Assembly (NCBI GenBank): GCA_032251335.1
Contig: JAVVDW010000005.1
Coordinates: forward strand, 1-64,000
From: UM-FILTER-40-17 sp032251335
GTDB taxonomy: Bacteria; Bacteroidota; Bacteroidia; Flavobacteriales; Flavobacteriaceae
Direction: 5' to 3'
DNA: 64,000 bases
The translations under genes were made by a program, and so were the position numbers. A model generated the notes under the pieces. That model was not told the DNA's origin, searched no databases, and saw nothing but the letters and a program-made list of their open reading frames with translations. Positions 33,293-43,541 of this stretch are shown here, in pieces (the first letter of the stretch is position 1; each line of letters opens with the position of its first letter).

Positions 33293-34303
33293 TTACTTTC
33301 TGTCACCTTTGCATTCGGCTGCATACCTCAAACAAATGGTCTCCAGGGTTTTGTCAATCGGTTTAAAATGATAGGAAAGCGTATCGCGCACTTTATCAGA
33401 ACTATACGTATGTCGCTTAACTGCCGAACGAATGCTGGGCTTGAACAAACTTCTGGGTTTGCCGGTTAGGCTGTGTTTGATGATATCTAAAATTCTGAGA
33501 ATTTGCAACAGACCCTTTCCGGCTTTTAGCGTTGGAGGCTTACAATCAAAATTTTTGGCAATGCTGTCCAACACACTTTTGTAACTTCTATTCTCAGCAC
33601 TGATTAAAAACCGTTCATTCACTATGTCTCGCTCCATCAGACTTATCATAACCTTCACCACATCTTCTACGTCCACAAAACCCATGCTACCGGGCGGATA
33701 AAACGACAGCCCTTTCGCAACACGCGTAAAGAGTTTACCGCTGCCGGAAGCCCAAAAACCTGCGCCCAAAACGATACTCGGATTCACAACCACCACCTTT
33801 AATCCTTCCTGCGTACCGCGCCAAACTTCCATCTCCGCACCGTATTTGGTAATGCCATACACGTGGTTGTCTTCTTCCGGATTCCAATGTGTATCTTCAT
33901 CTACTGCCGTGGCACTGTCTCCAAGAGCGGCTACTGTACTTACATGACAAAATTTTTCCACACCGTGCTTGACAGACAAATTCACCATATTGGCCGTCCC
34001 TTCTATGTTGACCTTTTTCAAAGTGTCAAACCGGCTCGAATCAAAAGAAACCAAAGCCGCGGCATGATAGACCACTCTAACACCGGAAAAGGCTGTTTCT
34101 AAGCCAACTACATCATTAATGTCGGCTTTCACCCATTCAATTGTATCGAATAAGTGTGTGCTGTCATAGTAAGAAAACACTTTCTTTACCCGATCAATTT
34201 TCTTTTTATCGCGATAAAGGGCTCTCACTGCCAACTGTTTTTGGGCTAAAAAACAGACTAAGTGTGACCCGATAAATCCTGTAGCACCGCTTACTAAAAT
34301 CAT
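33293..34303 (-). CDS. NAD(P)-dependent epimerase/dehydratase (extended SDR)
   Basis: A 336-residue Rossmann-fold protein. The cofactor motif is VSGATGFIGSHLV at the N-terminus, and the catalytic pair is YGITKYG, with HVSTVAALGD supplying the Ser. The fold is closest in style to dihydroflavonol-reductase/3-beta-HSD-like SDRs of Bacteroidota; the substrate cannot be read from the sequence. It is a single gene divergent from the PLP decarboxylase. Confidence 0.85.
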   Translation of the reverse strand: MILVSGATGFIGSHLVCFLAQKQLAVRALYRDKKKIDRVKKVFSYYDSTHLFDTIEWVKADINDVVGLETAFSGVRVVYHAAALVSFDSSRFDTLKKVNIEGTANMVNLSVKHGVEKFCHVSTVAALGDSATAVDEDTHWNPEEDNHVYGITKYGAEMEVWRGTQEGLKVVVVNPSIVLGAGFWASGSGKLFTRVAKGLSFYPPGSMGFVDVEDVVKVMISLMERDIVNERFLISAENRSYKSVLDSIAKNFDCKPPTLKAGKGLLQILRILDIIKHSLTGKPRSLFKPSIRSAVKRHTYSSDKVRDTLSYHFKPIDKTLETICLRYAAECKGDRK

Positions 34304-34428
34304 ATCAAAATTTATCAGACGAAAATATCAATTTTAGTTCGATAAACAGAACTTGAAAATCGATAAATGATATAAATCACACGCCAATTGCTGCAATTGA
34401 TTTAATTTTACAAACTAATTCAGGATTT

Positions 34429-35805
34429 ATGCATAATATAGATATGGATTTTGTGGAAATGACCCTCGATGTCATGAAATACGCTATCGGGCGCATCACA
34501 GATTCCAATCCCAAAATGAACATGCCCAAAAGCGAAGCAGACTTAAAAGCTTTGGTAGGAGAAACCATTACACCCGAGGGAATTGGCGGGGAACGCGCTT
34601 TCGAATTGTGGAAAAAACACCTTGTCAAGGCCACCGTTCCCATAGACCATCCACGGCATTTGGCCTTTGTACCGGCCTCTCCTACTCGGGCTGCCGTGAT
34701 GTTCGACTTGGTGACTTCGGCCTCCAGTATTCACGGTTCCTATTGGCTTGAAGGCGCCGGTGGTATCTTTTGCGAAAACGAAGCCATGCGTTGGCTGGTG
34801 TCGCTCACAGGTTTGCCCAAAGGCGCTTTTGGCGTTTTTACCAGCGGCGGTACAGCTGCCAATTTATCGGCCTTGGTTACCGCAAGGGATGTTTGGCGCA
34901 AGCGAAAAGTGGAAAATCAAACCCAAAAAGGATTGCTCATCACCTCTTCCGGAGCACATTCATCAGTAAAAGCCATGGCAAAAGTTATGGATGCCGATAT
35001 TGTTTTAATTGATACTCAAAACGAATTGGGAGCCAAAGATCTGAAGAAATTTCTTCGAGAATTAAATGTTGCCGATCGCAACAGACTGTTTGCTGTGGTA
35101 GCTACAGGTGGCACCACCAATGCCGGTATCATCGATGACTTAGATGGTATTGGCGAAATTTGTCAAAGAGAACACATTTGGTTTCACGTAGATGCTGCCT
35201 ATGGTGGTGGCGCGCTGGTATCAGAAAAATTCAAACCCTTGTTTAAGGGAATTGAAAAAGCAGATAGCATTACCATTGACCCGCATAAATGGCTTTTTTC
35301 TCCTTATGATTGCGGTGCCGTCATATACAGACAGCCGGAATTGGCCAAAGCAGCACATGCACAAGAAGGTTCCTATTTAGAAATTTTTAAAGATAAAGGT
35401 GCGGAAGGTTTCAATCCTTCCGACTATCAAATCCAACTCACGCGCAGGGTTCGCGGTTTACCCCTTTGGTTTTCTTTGGCGATGCACGGAACCGATCGGT
35501 ACAAAGCGGCCATCGAGCGCGGCGTAGCGCTGGCTCAAATTGCCGGCAAGCTCATTGAAGCGCATCCAAAATTAGAATTGGTGCGACCGCCTTCGCTCTC
35601 TTGTGTTTTGTATCGCAGGTTGGGATGGCAGGCAGAAGATTATAAAAATTGGACCTATAAAAACCAAAGAGATGGTTTTGCGTTGGTAGCACCCACTCAA
35701 TGGAAAAATGGAGACACCAAAGAAACTGTTTCTAGGTTTTGTTTTATCAATCCTGACACGACCGAAAAAGACATCGCAGATGTGCTACAATCCATGAATG
35801 ATTAA
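34429..35805 (+). CDS. PLP-dependent amino acid decarboxylase (group II)
   Basis: A 458-residue fold-type I enzyme of PF00282 (aromatic amino acid, glutamate or cysteine sulfinate decarboxylases). The PLP lysine is K287 in ITIDPHKWLFSP. Also seen are FTSGGTAANLSAL, HVDAAYGGGAL with the Asp that holds the pyridine nitrogen, and GSYWLEGAGG near the substrate. Specificity is not clear. The 3' end overlaps the convergent gltD gene by 4 bases. Confidence 0.88.
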   Translation: MHNIDMDFVEMTLDVMKYAIGRITDSNPKMNMPKSEADLKALVGETITPEGIGGERAFELWKKHLVKATVPIDHPRHLAFVPASPTRAAVMFDLVTSASSIHGSYWLEGAGGIFCENEAMRWLVSLTGLPKGAFGVFTSGGTAANLSALVTARDVWRKRKVENQTQKGLLITSSGAHSSVKAMAKVMDADIVLIDTQNELGAKDLKKFLRELNVADRNRLFAVVATGGTTNAGIIDDLDGIGEICQREHIWFHVDAAYGGGALVSEKFKPLFKGIEKADSITIDPHKWLFSPYDCGAVIYRQPELAKAAHAQEGSYLEIFKDKGAEGFNPSDYQIQLTRRVRGLPLWFSLAMHGTDRYKAAIERGVALAQIAGKLIEAHPKLELVRPPSLSCVLYRRLGWQAEDYKNWTYKNQRDGFALVAPTQWKNGDTKETVSRFCFINPDTTEKDIADVLQSMND

Positions 35806-37265
35806 ATCCGTGGTAAATCACCTTGCCCTTTGGTGGGCAAACTGGATGTTCCCATCAAAAATGTATCTACGTGATGCGCCGCTTCTCTCCCTTCTGATAA
35901 GGCCCAAACGATGAGCGACTGTCCCCTTCGGGTATCGCCAGCGGCAAAAACATTCGGCACATTGGTCTGATAGTTAGTTGTTTCTGCATCAATATTGGTT
36001 CGGGCATCCATTTGCACACCGAGTTGCGAAGCTAAATTGGATTCTGAACCTGTAAAACCCAATGCCAGCAAGACCAAATCGCAAGGGTGTTCTTCAACAG
36101 TTCCGGGGATTTCTTTAAGCTGCGGACGTTCGCCGGGTTCTCTGACCCATTCTACCTGAGTAGTAATCAAACTGATAATTTTATTGTCTTTGTCACCCAT
36201 AAATTCTTTGGTAGAAATACTCCAGTGGCGCAAAGCACCTTCTTTGTGAGAAGAACTGGTTCGCAAGCGCATCGGGTAGTATGGCCAAGGCTGATTTTCG
36301 GGTCTTTCTTCAGAGCCCCTAGGCATGATTTCAAAATTTTTAACCGATAAAGCACCTTGTCGGATGGAAGTGCCAATGCAATCTGAACCCGTATCTCCGC
36401 CACCGATGACAATGACATGTTTGCCTTTAGCCGAAATAGGTTCACCTGAAAAAGCAGCACCTTCTACCCTTTTGTTTTGCTGTTTAAGAAAATCCATCGC
36501 CTGATGAATGCCTTTCAACTTAGACCCTTTGATGGGCAGATCTCTGCGAACCGTAGCCCCCATACAAAGCAAAACAGCATCAAATTTTTTCAATTCAGTT
36601 ACAGAAACATCTTTGCCAACTTCTACGCCGGTTTGAAATGTTATGCCTTCTTCTTTTAAAATGGCGACACGCCTATCTATGACAGACTTTTCCATCTTAA
36701 AATCCGGAATACCATAGCGAAGCAATCCACCTACTTGTGTGTCTCTTTCGTAAACCACCACCTGGTGTCCGGCCCTATTGAGCTGCTGAGCTGCCGCCAA
36801 ACCGGCAGGTCCTGAACCCACAATGGCTACTTTTTTTCCGGTTCTTCTTACAGGGGGCTGTGCTTGTATCCAGCCTTCTTTAAAACCGCGCTCTACGATG
36901 CTTTTTTCAATATTCTCAATCGATACCGGATCTTCGTTAATGCCTAGCACACAAGCTTCTTCGCATGGTGCGGGACACAAACGCCCCGTAAATTCCGGAA
37001 AGTTATTGGTAGCGTGTAAAACGTCTAAAGCTTGTCTCCATTTGCCTTTATAAACCAAATCGTTAAAGTCCGGTATCAGGTTGCCTAAGGGACAACCGCT
37101 GTGGCAGAAAGGAATGCCGCAATCCATGCAGCGCGCACCCTGGTTTTTTAGTTTCTTTTCATCGAGCGGAACGGTAAACTCTTTATAGGCTTTTACCCGT
37201 TCTGCCACAGGCAAATAGGGTTCTGTTTCTCTCGGATATTCTAAAAATCCTGTGATTTTTCCCAT
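35802..37265 (-). CDS. gltD: Glutamate synthase small (beta) subunit
   Basis: A 487-residue FAD/NADPH flavoprotein that feeds electrons to GltB. The N-terminal Cys clusters for 4Fe-4S centres are CMDCGIPFCHSGCPLGN and CPAPCEEACVLG. FAD binding is at KVAIVGSGPAGLAAAQQL and NAD(P)H binding at VIVIGGGDTGSDCIGT. It follows gltB by 11 bases in the same operon. Confidence 0.97.
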   Translation of the reverse strand: MGKITGFLEYPRETEPYLPVAERVKAYKEFTVPLDEKKLKNQGARCMDCGIPFCHSGCPLGNLIPDFNDLVYKGKWRQALDVLHATNNFPEFTGRLCPAPCEEACVLGINEDPVSIENIEKSIVERGFKEGWIQAQPPVRRTGKKVAIVGSGPAGLAAAQQLNRAGHQVVVYERDTQVGGLLRYGIPDFKMEKSVIDRRVAILKEEGITFQTGVEVGKDVSVTELKKFDAVLLCMGATVRRDLPIKGSKLKGIHQAMDFLKQQNKRVEGAAFSGEPISAKGKHVIVIGGGDTGSDCIGTSIRQGALSVKNFEIMPRGSEERPENQPWPYYPMRLRTSSSHKEGALRHWSISTKEFMGDKDNKIISLITTQVEWVREPGERPQLKEIPGTVEEHPCDLVLLALGFTGSESNLASQLGVQMDARTNIDAETTNYQTNVPNVFAAGDTRRGQSLIVWALSEGREAAHHVDTFLMGTSSLPTKGQGDLPRI

Positions 37266-37276
37266 TGGATTTCTTG

Positions 37277-40200
37277 TTATACGGTTTCTAATGATTCTTT
37301 TTTGATACGTGCCAAGGCGTTTCGGTACTCCTCAGGCATCACTTTGGTAAATTGGCCTAAACTCACATCCCATTGTTCCAAAATACGCCGTGCAAGCGGA
37401 CTTTGGGTATAGTTATAGTGGTTTTCAATCAATTCTTTGAGCAGGTTTTGATCTGCTGCATCAGTCACTTTCTCTAATGCTACACTTTCTTGGTTGCATT
37501 TTGATGCAAAAGTATCTTTGGGATTGTAGACAAAAGCTATGCCACCACTCATCCCGGCGGCAAAATTACGCCCGGTTTTTCCGAGTACTACCGTCACACC
37601 ACCGGTCATATATTCGCATCCATGGTCACCAATGCCTTCTACCACCGCTTTGGCACCGGAATTTCGAACGCAAAAACGCTCTCCGGCCATTCCGTTTATA
37701 TATACTTCTCCGTCAATGGCACCATAGAGCGCTACATTGCCAACGATTACATTTTCCTCAGGAACAAAGGTTGCCTCTTCGGGTATTCTTACAATAATTT
37801 TTGCACCGGAAAGTCCTTTAGCCAAATAATCATTGGTGTTTCCTTCCAACCTAAAAGTGAGTCCTTTGGTTGCAAAGGCACCAAAACTTTGTCCGGCAGC
37901 ACCTTTAAAGTTAATTTTTAATGTATTTTCCGGCAGGCCTTGTGCGCCGTAAATTTTGGAAATTTCATTACTCAAAATAGCACCCACGGTACGGTTGGTG
38001 TTTTTGATAGGATATTCTAGCACTGTTTTTTCTTTTCTAAACAAGGCGGGATGTGCTTGCTTGATGATGGTAAAATCGAGTGCCTGTTCCAATTGATGGT
38101 CTTGTTTGCCGGTGTTGTAAATAGCAACGTGCTCCGGTGTTTCAATTTTTTTTAAAATAGGTGTCAAGTCCAATCCTTTGGCTTTGTAATGTTCCAATGC
38201 CGGACGCGTATTGAGTTTTTGCACTTGTCCAACCATTTCATTTAGGGTTCTGAAACCGAGTTGTGCCATAATTTGGCGCAACTCTTGGGCTATGAAATAC
38301 ATAAAATTGACCACATGTTCGGGTTTGCCTTCAAATTTCTTGCGCAATTCGGGGTTTTGTGTTGCAATACCTACAGGGCAAGTGTTTAAGTGGCAAACAC
38401 GCATCATGATGCACCCCGAGGCCACCAAAGGTGCCGTGGCAAAACCAAACTCCTCTGCTCCCAGCAAACAAGCTACAGCCACGTCACGACCTGTTTTGAG
38501 TTGGCCGTCACATTCCAGTACTACCCGACTTCTCAAGTCGTTCATTACCAAAGTTTGTTGCGCTTCGGCTATACCCAACTCCCAAGGCAAGCCGGCATGC
38601 TTGAGAGAGGTTAAAGGTGAAGCACCTGTGCCACCGTCAAAACCGGAAACTAAAATCACATCTGCTTTGGCTTTGGCAACACCTGCCGCAACGGTGCCGA
38701 CGCCCACTTCCGAAACCAACTTCACATTGATGCGCGCTTCTCTGTTGGCATTTTTTAAATCGAAAATAAGTTGCGCAAGGTCTTCTATAGAATAAATATC
38801 GTGATGTGGTGGCGGTGAAATCAGCCCTACATAAGGGGTTGAATTTCTGACTTTGGCAATCCACGGATATACTTTTTCGCCGGGCAATTGCCCACCCTCA
38901 CCCGGCTTGGCTCCTTGAGCCATTTTTATTTGAATTTCAGAAGCACTTGTTAAATAATTAATCGACACGCCAAAACGTCCTGATGCTACCTGCTTGATGG
39001 CGCTGTTTCGCCAATCGCCATCTGCATCCTTGTAGAAGCGCTGTGCGTCTTCACCACCTTCTCCCGAATTGCTTTTACCGCCAATGCGATTCATGGCAAT
39101 TGCCAAGTTTTCGTGTGCTTCAGAAGATATAGAACCGTAAGACATGGCGCCGGTTTTAAATCTTTTTACGATTTCTGTCCAAGGTTCTACCTCTTCAATG
39201 GGAATCGGGTCGAAGTTGGTAAACTCAAACATGCCACGAAGCGTCATCAACTCTTTAGATTGGTTGTTGACCAATTCGGCGTATTCGGCATAGGTTTTTG
39301 GATTGTTTTCACGAACAGATTGTTGCAGTTTTGCCACCGTAAGCGGATTGAACATGTGTCTTTCGCCATTCCTGCGCCATTTGTATTCGCCACCGGCTTC
39401 CAATTCCAAACTACCTTCCACAGCACCCATTTTGAAAGCCTTTTCGTGTCTGTAAGAGAGTTCTCTTTCAATTTCATACAGACCTATACCTTGGATACGA
39501 GAGGCCGTTCCTGAAAAATACGTATCAATCACCGATTTGTTGATGCCTATACATTCGAAAAGCTGAGAACCTCTATAAGAATTCAGCGTAGAAATTCCGA
39601 TTTTATTCATCACTTTTACAAGCCCTAAACCAATGGCTTTGTTGAAGTTTTTAACGGCTGTTGATTCGTCTATATTTTCTATGACGCCTTCTTGGAGTTG
39701 CTCTCGGATAATTTCATTGACCAGATAAGGGTTGATGGCGCTCGCACCGTAACCAAACAACAGCGCAAAATGATGCACTTCTCTTGGCTCGGCTGATTCG
39801 ATAATGATGGCCACTTTGGAGCGTTTACCAAATTTGCGCAAGGCACTGTGCACATGAGAACAAGCCAATAAAGCCGGTATGTAGGTATGGTCTTTTGAAA
39901 CGCCCCTGTCCGATAAGATGAGAATGGAACAACCTTCGTCTATGGCTTTTGCCGATTCTTCGGCTATACGGTTGAGTGCTTTTTCCAATCCGTTGAGCCC
40001 TTCTTGCACGGGATATAGGGTTTTGATGCTTTTGGTTCGGATATATCCGTTGTCAAAAGTTTTGATTTTTTCCAAATCTTCACGAGATATCACCGGATTT
40101 TGAATTTTGAGCTTTTTGCAGTGTTTGGCATCAATATCAAAAATGTTGTGATCGCTCCCCAATGTCAGGCTGATATCGGTAATGAGTTCTTCGCGGATAC

Positions 40201-41782
40201 CATCGAGTGGCGGGTTGGTCACTTGGGCGAAGAGTTGTTTAAAATAGTTGTAGAGCAACTGTGGCCTGTCTGACAATACAGCCAGAGGCGTATCTGTTCC
40301 CATAGAACCTATGGCCTCTTTTCCGTTGACAGCCATCGGGTTGATGATGGTATTGATTTCTTCGGCAGTATATCCAAAGATGCGTTTGCGCAAAGTGATT
40401 TCTTCGGTTTCCTGAAAAATCGGACAATGCGTGTAGGGGATGTTTTTGAGGTGAATTAAATTTTCATCTAACCACTTTTGATAAGGTTTTTGAGAAACAA
40501 TCTTATTTTTAATTTCATCATCGTTGATGATGCGACCCGCGTTCATATCGACCAAAAACATACGTCCGGGTTCCAACCTGCCGTGTAGGGCGATGTTTTG
40601 CGGTTCAATCTCCACCACACCTGTTTCGGAAGACATAATTACATAACCGTCCTTGGTCACGGTATAGCGAGACGGGCGTAAGCCGTTTCTGTCGAGCAAT
40701 GCACCAATATAGTTACCGTCCGTAAAAGGAATCGAAGCCGGGCCGTCCCAAGGTTCCATCAAACAAGAATTGAACGCGTAGAAAGCTTTTTTCTCGTCAG
40801 ACATTTCGCGATGTTTTTCCCAGGCTTCGGGCACGAGCATCATCATCACTTCGGGCAATGAACGACCGGTCATCAAAAGTAATTCCACCAAATTGTCCAT
40901 ACAGGCTGAATCCGATTTTCCTTCAATGATGATCGGCAAAATATCTTTGATAGCATCACCAAAAACTTCACTTTTCAGGAGCTCTTCACGGGCTTTCATC
41001 CTGGATACATTGCCTCTTAGGGTGTTAATTTCACCATTGTGACACATGTATCTAAACGGTTGGGCCAAATCCCAAGTGGGGAACGTATTGGTTGAAAATC
41101 TTTGGTGCACAAGTGCCAAACGAGTGACTACATCCGGGTGCATCAAATCGGTGTAATAACGCTTGATATCTTCCGGTTTTAGCAAACCCTTGAAAATAAT
41201 GATTTTTGAAGAAAGGCTGGGCAAATAAAAGTAACTGCTTTCGGAAAGTTTTGAATTGGCTATGGTGTGTTCTGTTATTTTTCGAGCGATGTATAATTTT
41301 ACTCTGAACTGGTACTCGTCTAAAGGTTCCTTGCCTTTGCCTATAAAAATTTGTTCGATCCGCGGTTCCGTTACAGAGGCTATTTTGCCTTGAAAATTGT
41401 GATCTATAGACACTTCACGCCACCCGATGAGGGACAATCCTTGCGCCTTTATCTGATTTTCGAATATCGTTTTGCAATAAGCCCTCTGATTTTCTTTTCG
41501 GGGCAAAAAGACATTGCCGGCTGCATATTCTCCCGCTTGGGGAAGCGAAAGTTCTTTGCAATTTTTTACAAAAAACTCGTGCGGTATATCAATGAGAATT
41601 CCGGCGCCGTCTCCGGTACGGCCGTCTGCACTAACGGCACCTCTGTGTTCCAGCTTCTCGAGAATTTCAAGTGCTTTGTGGATAACATCATTGGACTTTT
41701 CACCCCTTAAACTACATATAAAACCCGCGCCACAATTGTCGTGTTCAAACTCGGGTAAATACAATCCTTGCTGCTTCAACAT
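37277..41782 (-). CDS. gltB: Glutamate synthase large (alpha) subunit
   Basis: A 1501-residue amidotransferase that makes two glutamates from glutamine and 2-oxoglutarate. After cleavage of the first 16 residues, C17 (HDNCGAGF) becomes the N-terminal nucleophile. In order follow the class II amidotransferase domain, central domain, FMN-binding synthase domain (GEGGEDAQRFYKDADGDW; KPGEGGQLPGEKVYPWIAKV), the 3Fe-4S cysteines in CIMMRVCHLNTCPVGI, and the C-terminal GXGXG beta-helix. It is full length. With GltD and glutamine synthetase it forms the main nitrogen-assimilation route. Confidence 0.98.
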   Translation of the reverse strand: MLKQQGLYLPEFEHDNCGAGFICSLRGEKSNDVIHKALEILEKLEHRGAVSADGRTGDGAGILIDIPHEFFVKNCKELSLPQAGEYAAGNVFLPRKENQRAYCKTIFENQIKAQGLSLIGWREVSIDHNFQGKIASVTEPRIEQIFIGKGKEPLDEYQFRVKLYIARKITEHTIANSKLSESSYFYLPSLSSKIIIFKGLLKPEDIKRYYTDLMHPDVVTRLALVHQRFSTNTFPTWDLAQPFRYMCHNGEINTLRGNVSRMKAREELLKSEVFGDAIKDILPIIIEGKSDSACMDNLVELLLMTGRSLPEVMMMLVPEAWEKHREMSDEKKAFYAFNSCLMEPWDGPASIPFTDGNYIGALLDRNGLRPSRYTVTKDGYVIMSSETGVVEIEPQNIALHGRLEPGRMFLVDMNAGRIINDDEIKNKIVSQKPYQKWLDENLIHLKNIPYTHCPIFQETEEITLRKRIFGYTAEEINTIINPMAVNGKEAIGSMGTDTPLAVLSDRPQLLYNYFKQLFAQVTNPPLDGIREELITDISLTLGSDHNIFDIDAKHCKKLKIQNPVISREDLEKIKTFDNGYIRTKSIKTLYPVQEGLNGLEKALNRIAEESAKAIDEGCSILILSDRGVSKDHTYIPALLACSHVHSALRKFGKRSKVAIIIESAEPREVHHFALLFGYGASAINPYLVNEIIREQLQEGVIENIDESTAVKNFNKAIGLGLVKVMNKIGISTLNSYRGSQLFECIGINKSVIDTYFSGTASRIQGIGLYEIERELSYRHEKAFKMGAVEGSLELEAGGEYKWRRNGERHMFNPLTVAKLQQSVRENNPKTYAEYAELVNNQSKELMTLRGMFEFTNFDPIPIEEVEPWTEIVKRFKTGAMSYGSISSEAHENLAIAMNRIGGKSNSGEGGEDAQRFYKDADGDWRNSAIKQVASGRFGVSINYLTSASEIQIKMAQGAKPGEGGQLPGEKVYPWIAKVRNSTPYVGLISPPPHHDIYSIEDLAQLIFDLKNANREARINVKLVSEVGVGTVAAGVAKAKADVILVSGFDGGTGASPLTSLKHAGLPWELGIAEAQQTLVMNDLRSRVVLECDGQLKTGRDVAVACLLGAEEFGFATAPLVASGCIMMRVCHLNTCPVGIATQNPELRKKFEGKPEHVVNFMYFIAQELRQIMAQLGFRTLNEMVGQVQKLNTRPALEHYKAKGLDLTPILKKIETPEHVAIYNTGKQDHQLEQALDFTIIKQAHPALFRKEKTVLEYPIKNTNRTVGAILSNEISKIYGAQGLPENTLKINFKGAAGQSFGAFATKGLTFRLEGNTNDYLAKGLSGAKIIVRIPEEATFVPEENVIVGNVALYGAIDGEVYINGMAGERFCVRNSGAKAVVEGIGDHGCEYMTGGVTVVLGKTGRNFAAGMSGGIAFVYNPKDTFASKCNQESVALEKVTDAADQNLLKELIENHYNYTQSPLARRILEQWDVSLGQFTKVMPEEYRNALARIKKESLETV

Positions 41783-41808
41783 AAATCTATTATTTATAAA
41801 GATTTTTG

Positions 41809-41816
41809 CAAAATTA
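41809..41816 (-). promoter_or_regulatory. -7 promoter box for gltBD
   Basis: On the minus strand TAATTTTG fits TAnnTTTG, with an ATTG 21 bases upstream as a possible -33. It lies 26 bases before the gltB ATG. The upstream gap to 42063 is AT-rich with short inverted words (CATTT-gttgt-AAATG) but no clear operator. Confidence 0.6.
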
Positions 41817-42063
41817 AGTAAGATTTACAGCAAAAGACAATATTCATTGTGATTTAACTAAGTATTTCGATATTTTTCAATAGAATAAGAATTCATTAAA
41901 ATATCAATAATATATCGATACTATTTTATGAATCTGTCATTTATAAAAATGAATTTGATTGTAAATGAGATGCGCTCGGGTTTCATTTGATGGGTTACCA
42001 CTTACATTTGTTGTAAATGGAACAAACTTTCCTTAGTTTGCTAAAATTAAAAATACATCTGCG

Positions 42064-43392
42064 CTATTTGACAGCACTTCTACTCGCCTTGGGTATGCGA
42101 AGCAAAAGAAAAATGCCCAGCACAAAAAACACAATCAGGAAAAGGATGGCATTGCGCATACTGCCTGTGATTTGGGAAATATAACCATACATAAACATCC
42201 CGATGACAATGCCTATTTTTTCGGTTACGTCGTAAAAACTAAAAAAGGAAGCTGTGTCTTGAGTTTTGGGTAACATTTTAGAATAGGTAGAACGTGAAAG
42301 TGCCTGAATTCCACCCATCACCAAGCCCACAAAAGATGCAGCAATGTAAAACTGAATCGGTTCAGTCATGGTAAAACTGTACATACAGATGCCGGACCAA
42401 ATGATGTTGAGAATAATCAGAACATTAACATTCCCCCATCTGCCAGAAGCTAGAGAGGTTAATTTTGCGCCAATTGCGGCCACAATCTGAATCAATAAAA
42501 TACTGATAATCAAGCCGGAAGTAGCCCCATCGTCTTGCCAGTGTATTTCTTCCATGCCAAAATAAGTTGCAACGATCATCACCGTTTGAACCGCCATGCT
42601 ATAGACAAAAAAAGCGGTGAGGTAGCGCGTTAATATCCTATTTTCCAAGAGTTGTTTTGCGACTGTCTGAAGTTCTTTAAAACCGTTAAAAATTACATTT
42701 TTGGGAACACGCGTCATCTTGTTGCCTTTGGGAAGCCTTTTAAATGTCCATTGGCTAAAGCCCAACCACCAAAGCCCAACCAAAACAAAGGAAAGCCGAG
42801 TTGGCATAGATTCGGAATCGAAACCGAATACTTCGTGTTTCATGATGAGAATCAAACACAACACAAGCAAAATCACACTGCCTAAATATCCATATATATA
42901 ACCTCTTGCGCTGAGCTTGTCCTGCAATTCCTTTTCTGCAATATCGGGCAGATAAGAATTATAGAATACCAAACTTCCCCAAAAACCAATGAGTGCCAAG
43001 AAATAGCAAAGCAGTCCAAAGCCCAGATTTTCCAAAGAGAACCAGTAGAGCCCGATGCATGAAAGTGCACCCATATAGCAAAAAAACTTCATAAAGCTCT
43101 TTTTGTTTCCAATGTAATCGGATATACCCGAAAGCAAAGGCGACATAAATGCCACAAGCAAAAAGCTCAAGGATGTGACATAGCTTATCAAAGTATCATT
43201 ATTGAAACTTTCACCCCAAAAAACAACGGTATCGCTTATTTTTTGGCCATTTTCGTCTTTTACGATGGTGAGTGCGCCATAATAAATAGGAAAAATGGCA
43301 GAGGCTATCACCAAGCTGTACACAGAGTTTGCCCAATCGTAAAATACCCAAGCGCGTTGCACTTTATTGAGCGGCGTGGGTGTTGATTTCAT
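42064..43392 (-). CDS. UMF1-type (Atg22-like) MFS transporter
   Basis: A 442-residue inner-membrane protein with about 12 hydrophobic helices. The start RAWVFYDWANSVYSLVIASAIF is characteristic of the UMF1/Atg22-like branch (PF11700) of the major facilitator superfamily. ALSRSTYSKMLPK occurs in the second half. Substrates are unknown in bacteria; yeast Atg22 exports amino acids from the vacuole. The ATG at 43392 stands in AAACAGATGAAA, the same start context as the genes with hairpin repeats, but no repeat copy precedes it. Confidence 0.85.
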   Translation of the reverse strand: MKSTPTPLNKVQRAWVFYDWANSVYSLVIASAIFPIYYGALTIVKDENGQKISDTVVFWGESFNNDTLISYVTSLSFLLVAFMSPLLSGISDYIGNKKSFMKFFCYMGALSCIGLYWFSLENLGFGLLCYFLALIGFWGSLVFYNSYLPDIAEKELQDKLSARGYIYGYLGSVILLVLCLILIMKHEVFGFDSESMPTRLSFVLVGLWWLGFSQWTFKRLPKGNKMTRVPKNVIFNGFKELQTVAKQLLENRILTRYLTAFFVYSMAVQTVMIVATYFGMEEIHWQDDGATSGLIISILLIQIVAAIGAKLTSLASGRWGNVNVLIILNIIWSGICMYSFTMTEPIQFYIAASFVGLVMGGIQALSRSTYSKMLPKTQDTASFFSFYDVTEKIGIVIGMFMYGYISQITGSMRNAILFLIVFFVLGIFLLLRIPKASRSAVK

Positions 43393-43541
43393 CTGTTTGT
43401 TTCTGTTAGTTTCTTAAAATTTGATCTAAATTGTAGATAGGATAAGTTCCATAAAAAAAAGTGTTTAGGGGAAAAACGCTAAGAACCTATCGGTCTTTGA
43501 TAAAAAATAGTCAATTCATAAAAATAAGAATACGTGGCATT

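Noticed and set aside
41817..42063. Possible riboswitch or long leader before gltBD
   Set aside because: The likely promoter box is only 26 bases from the gltB start, leaving no room for a structured leader; the upstream region is plain AT-rich DNA with weak inverted words.
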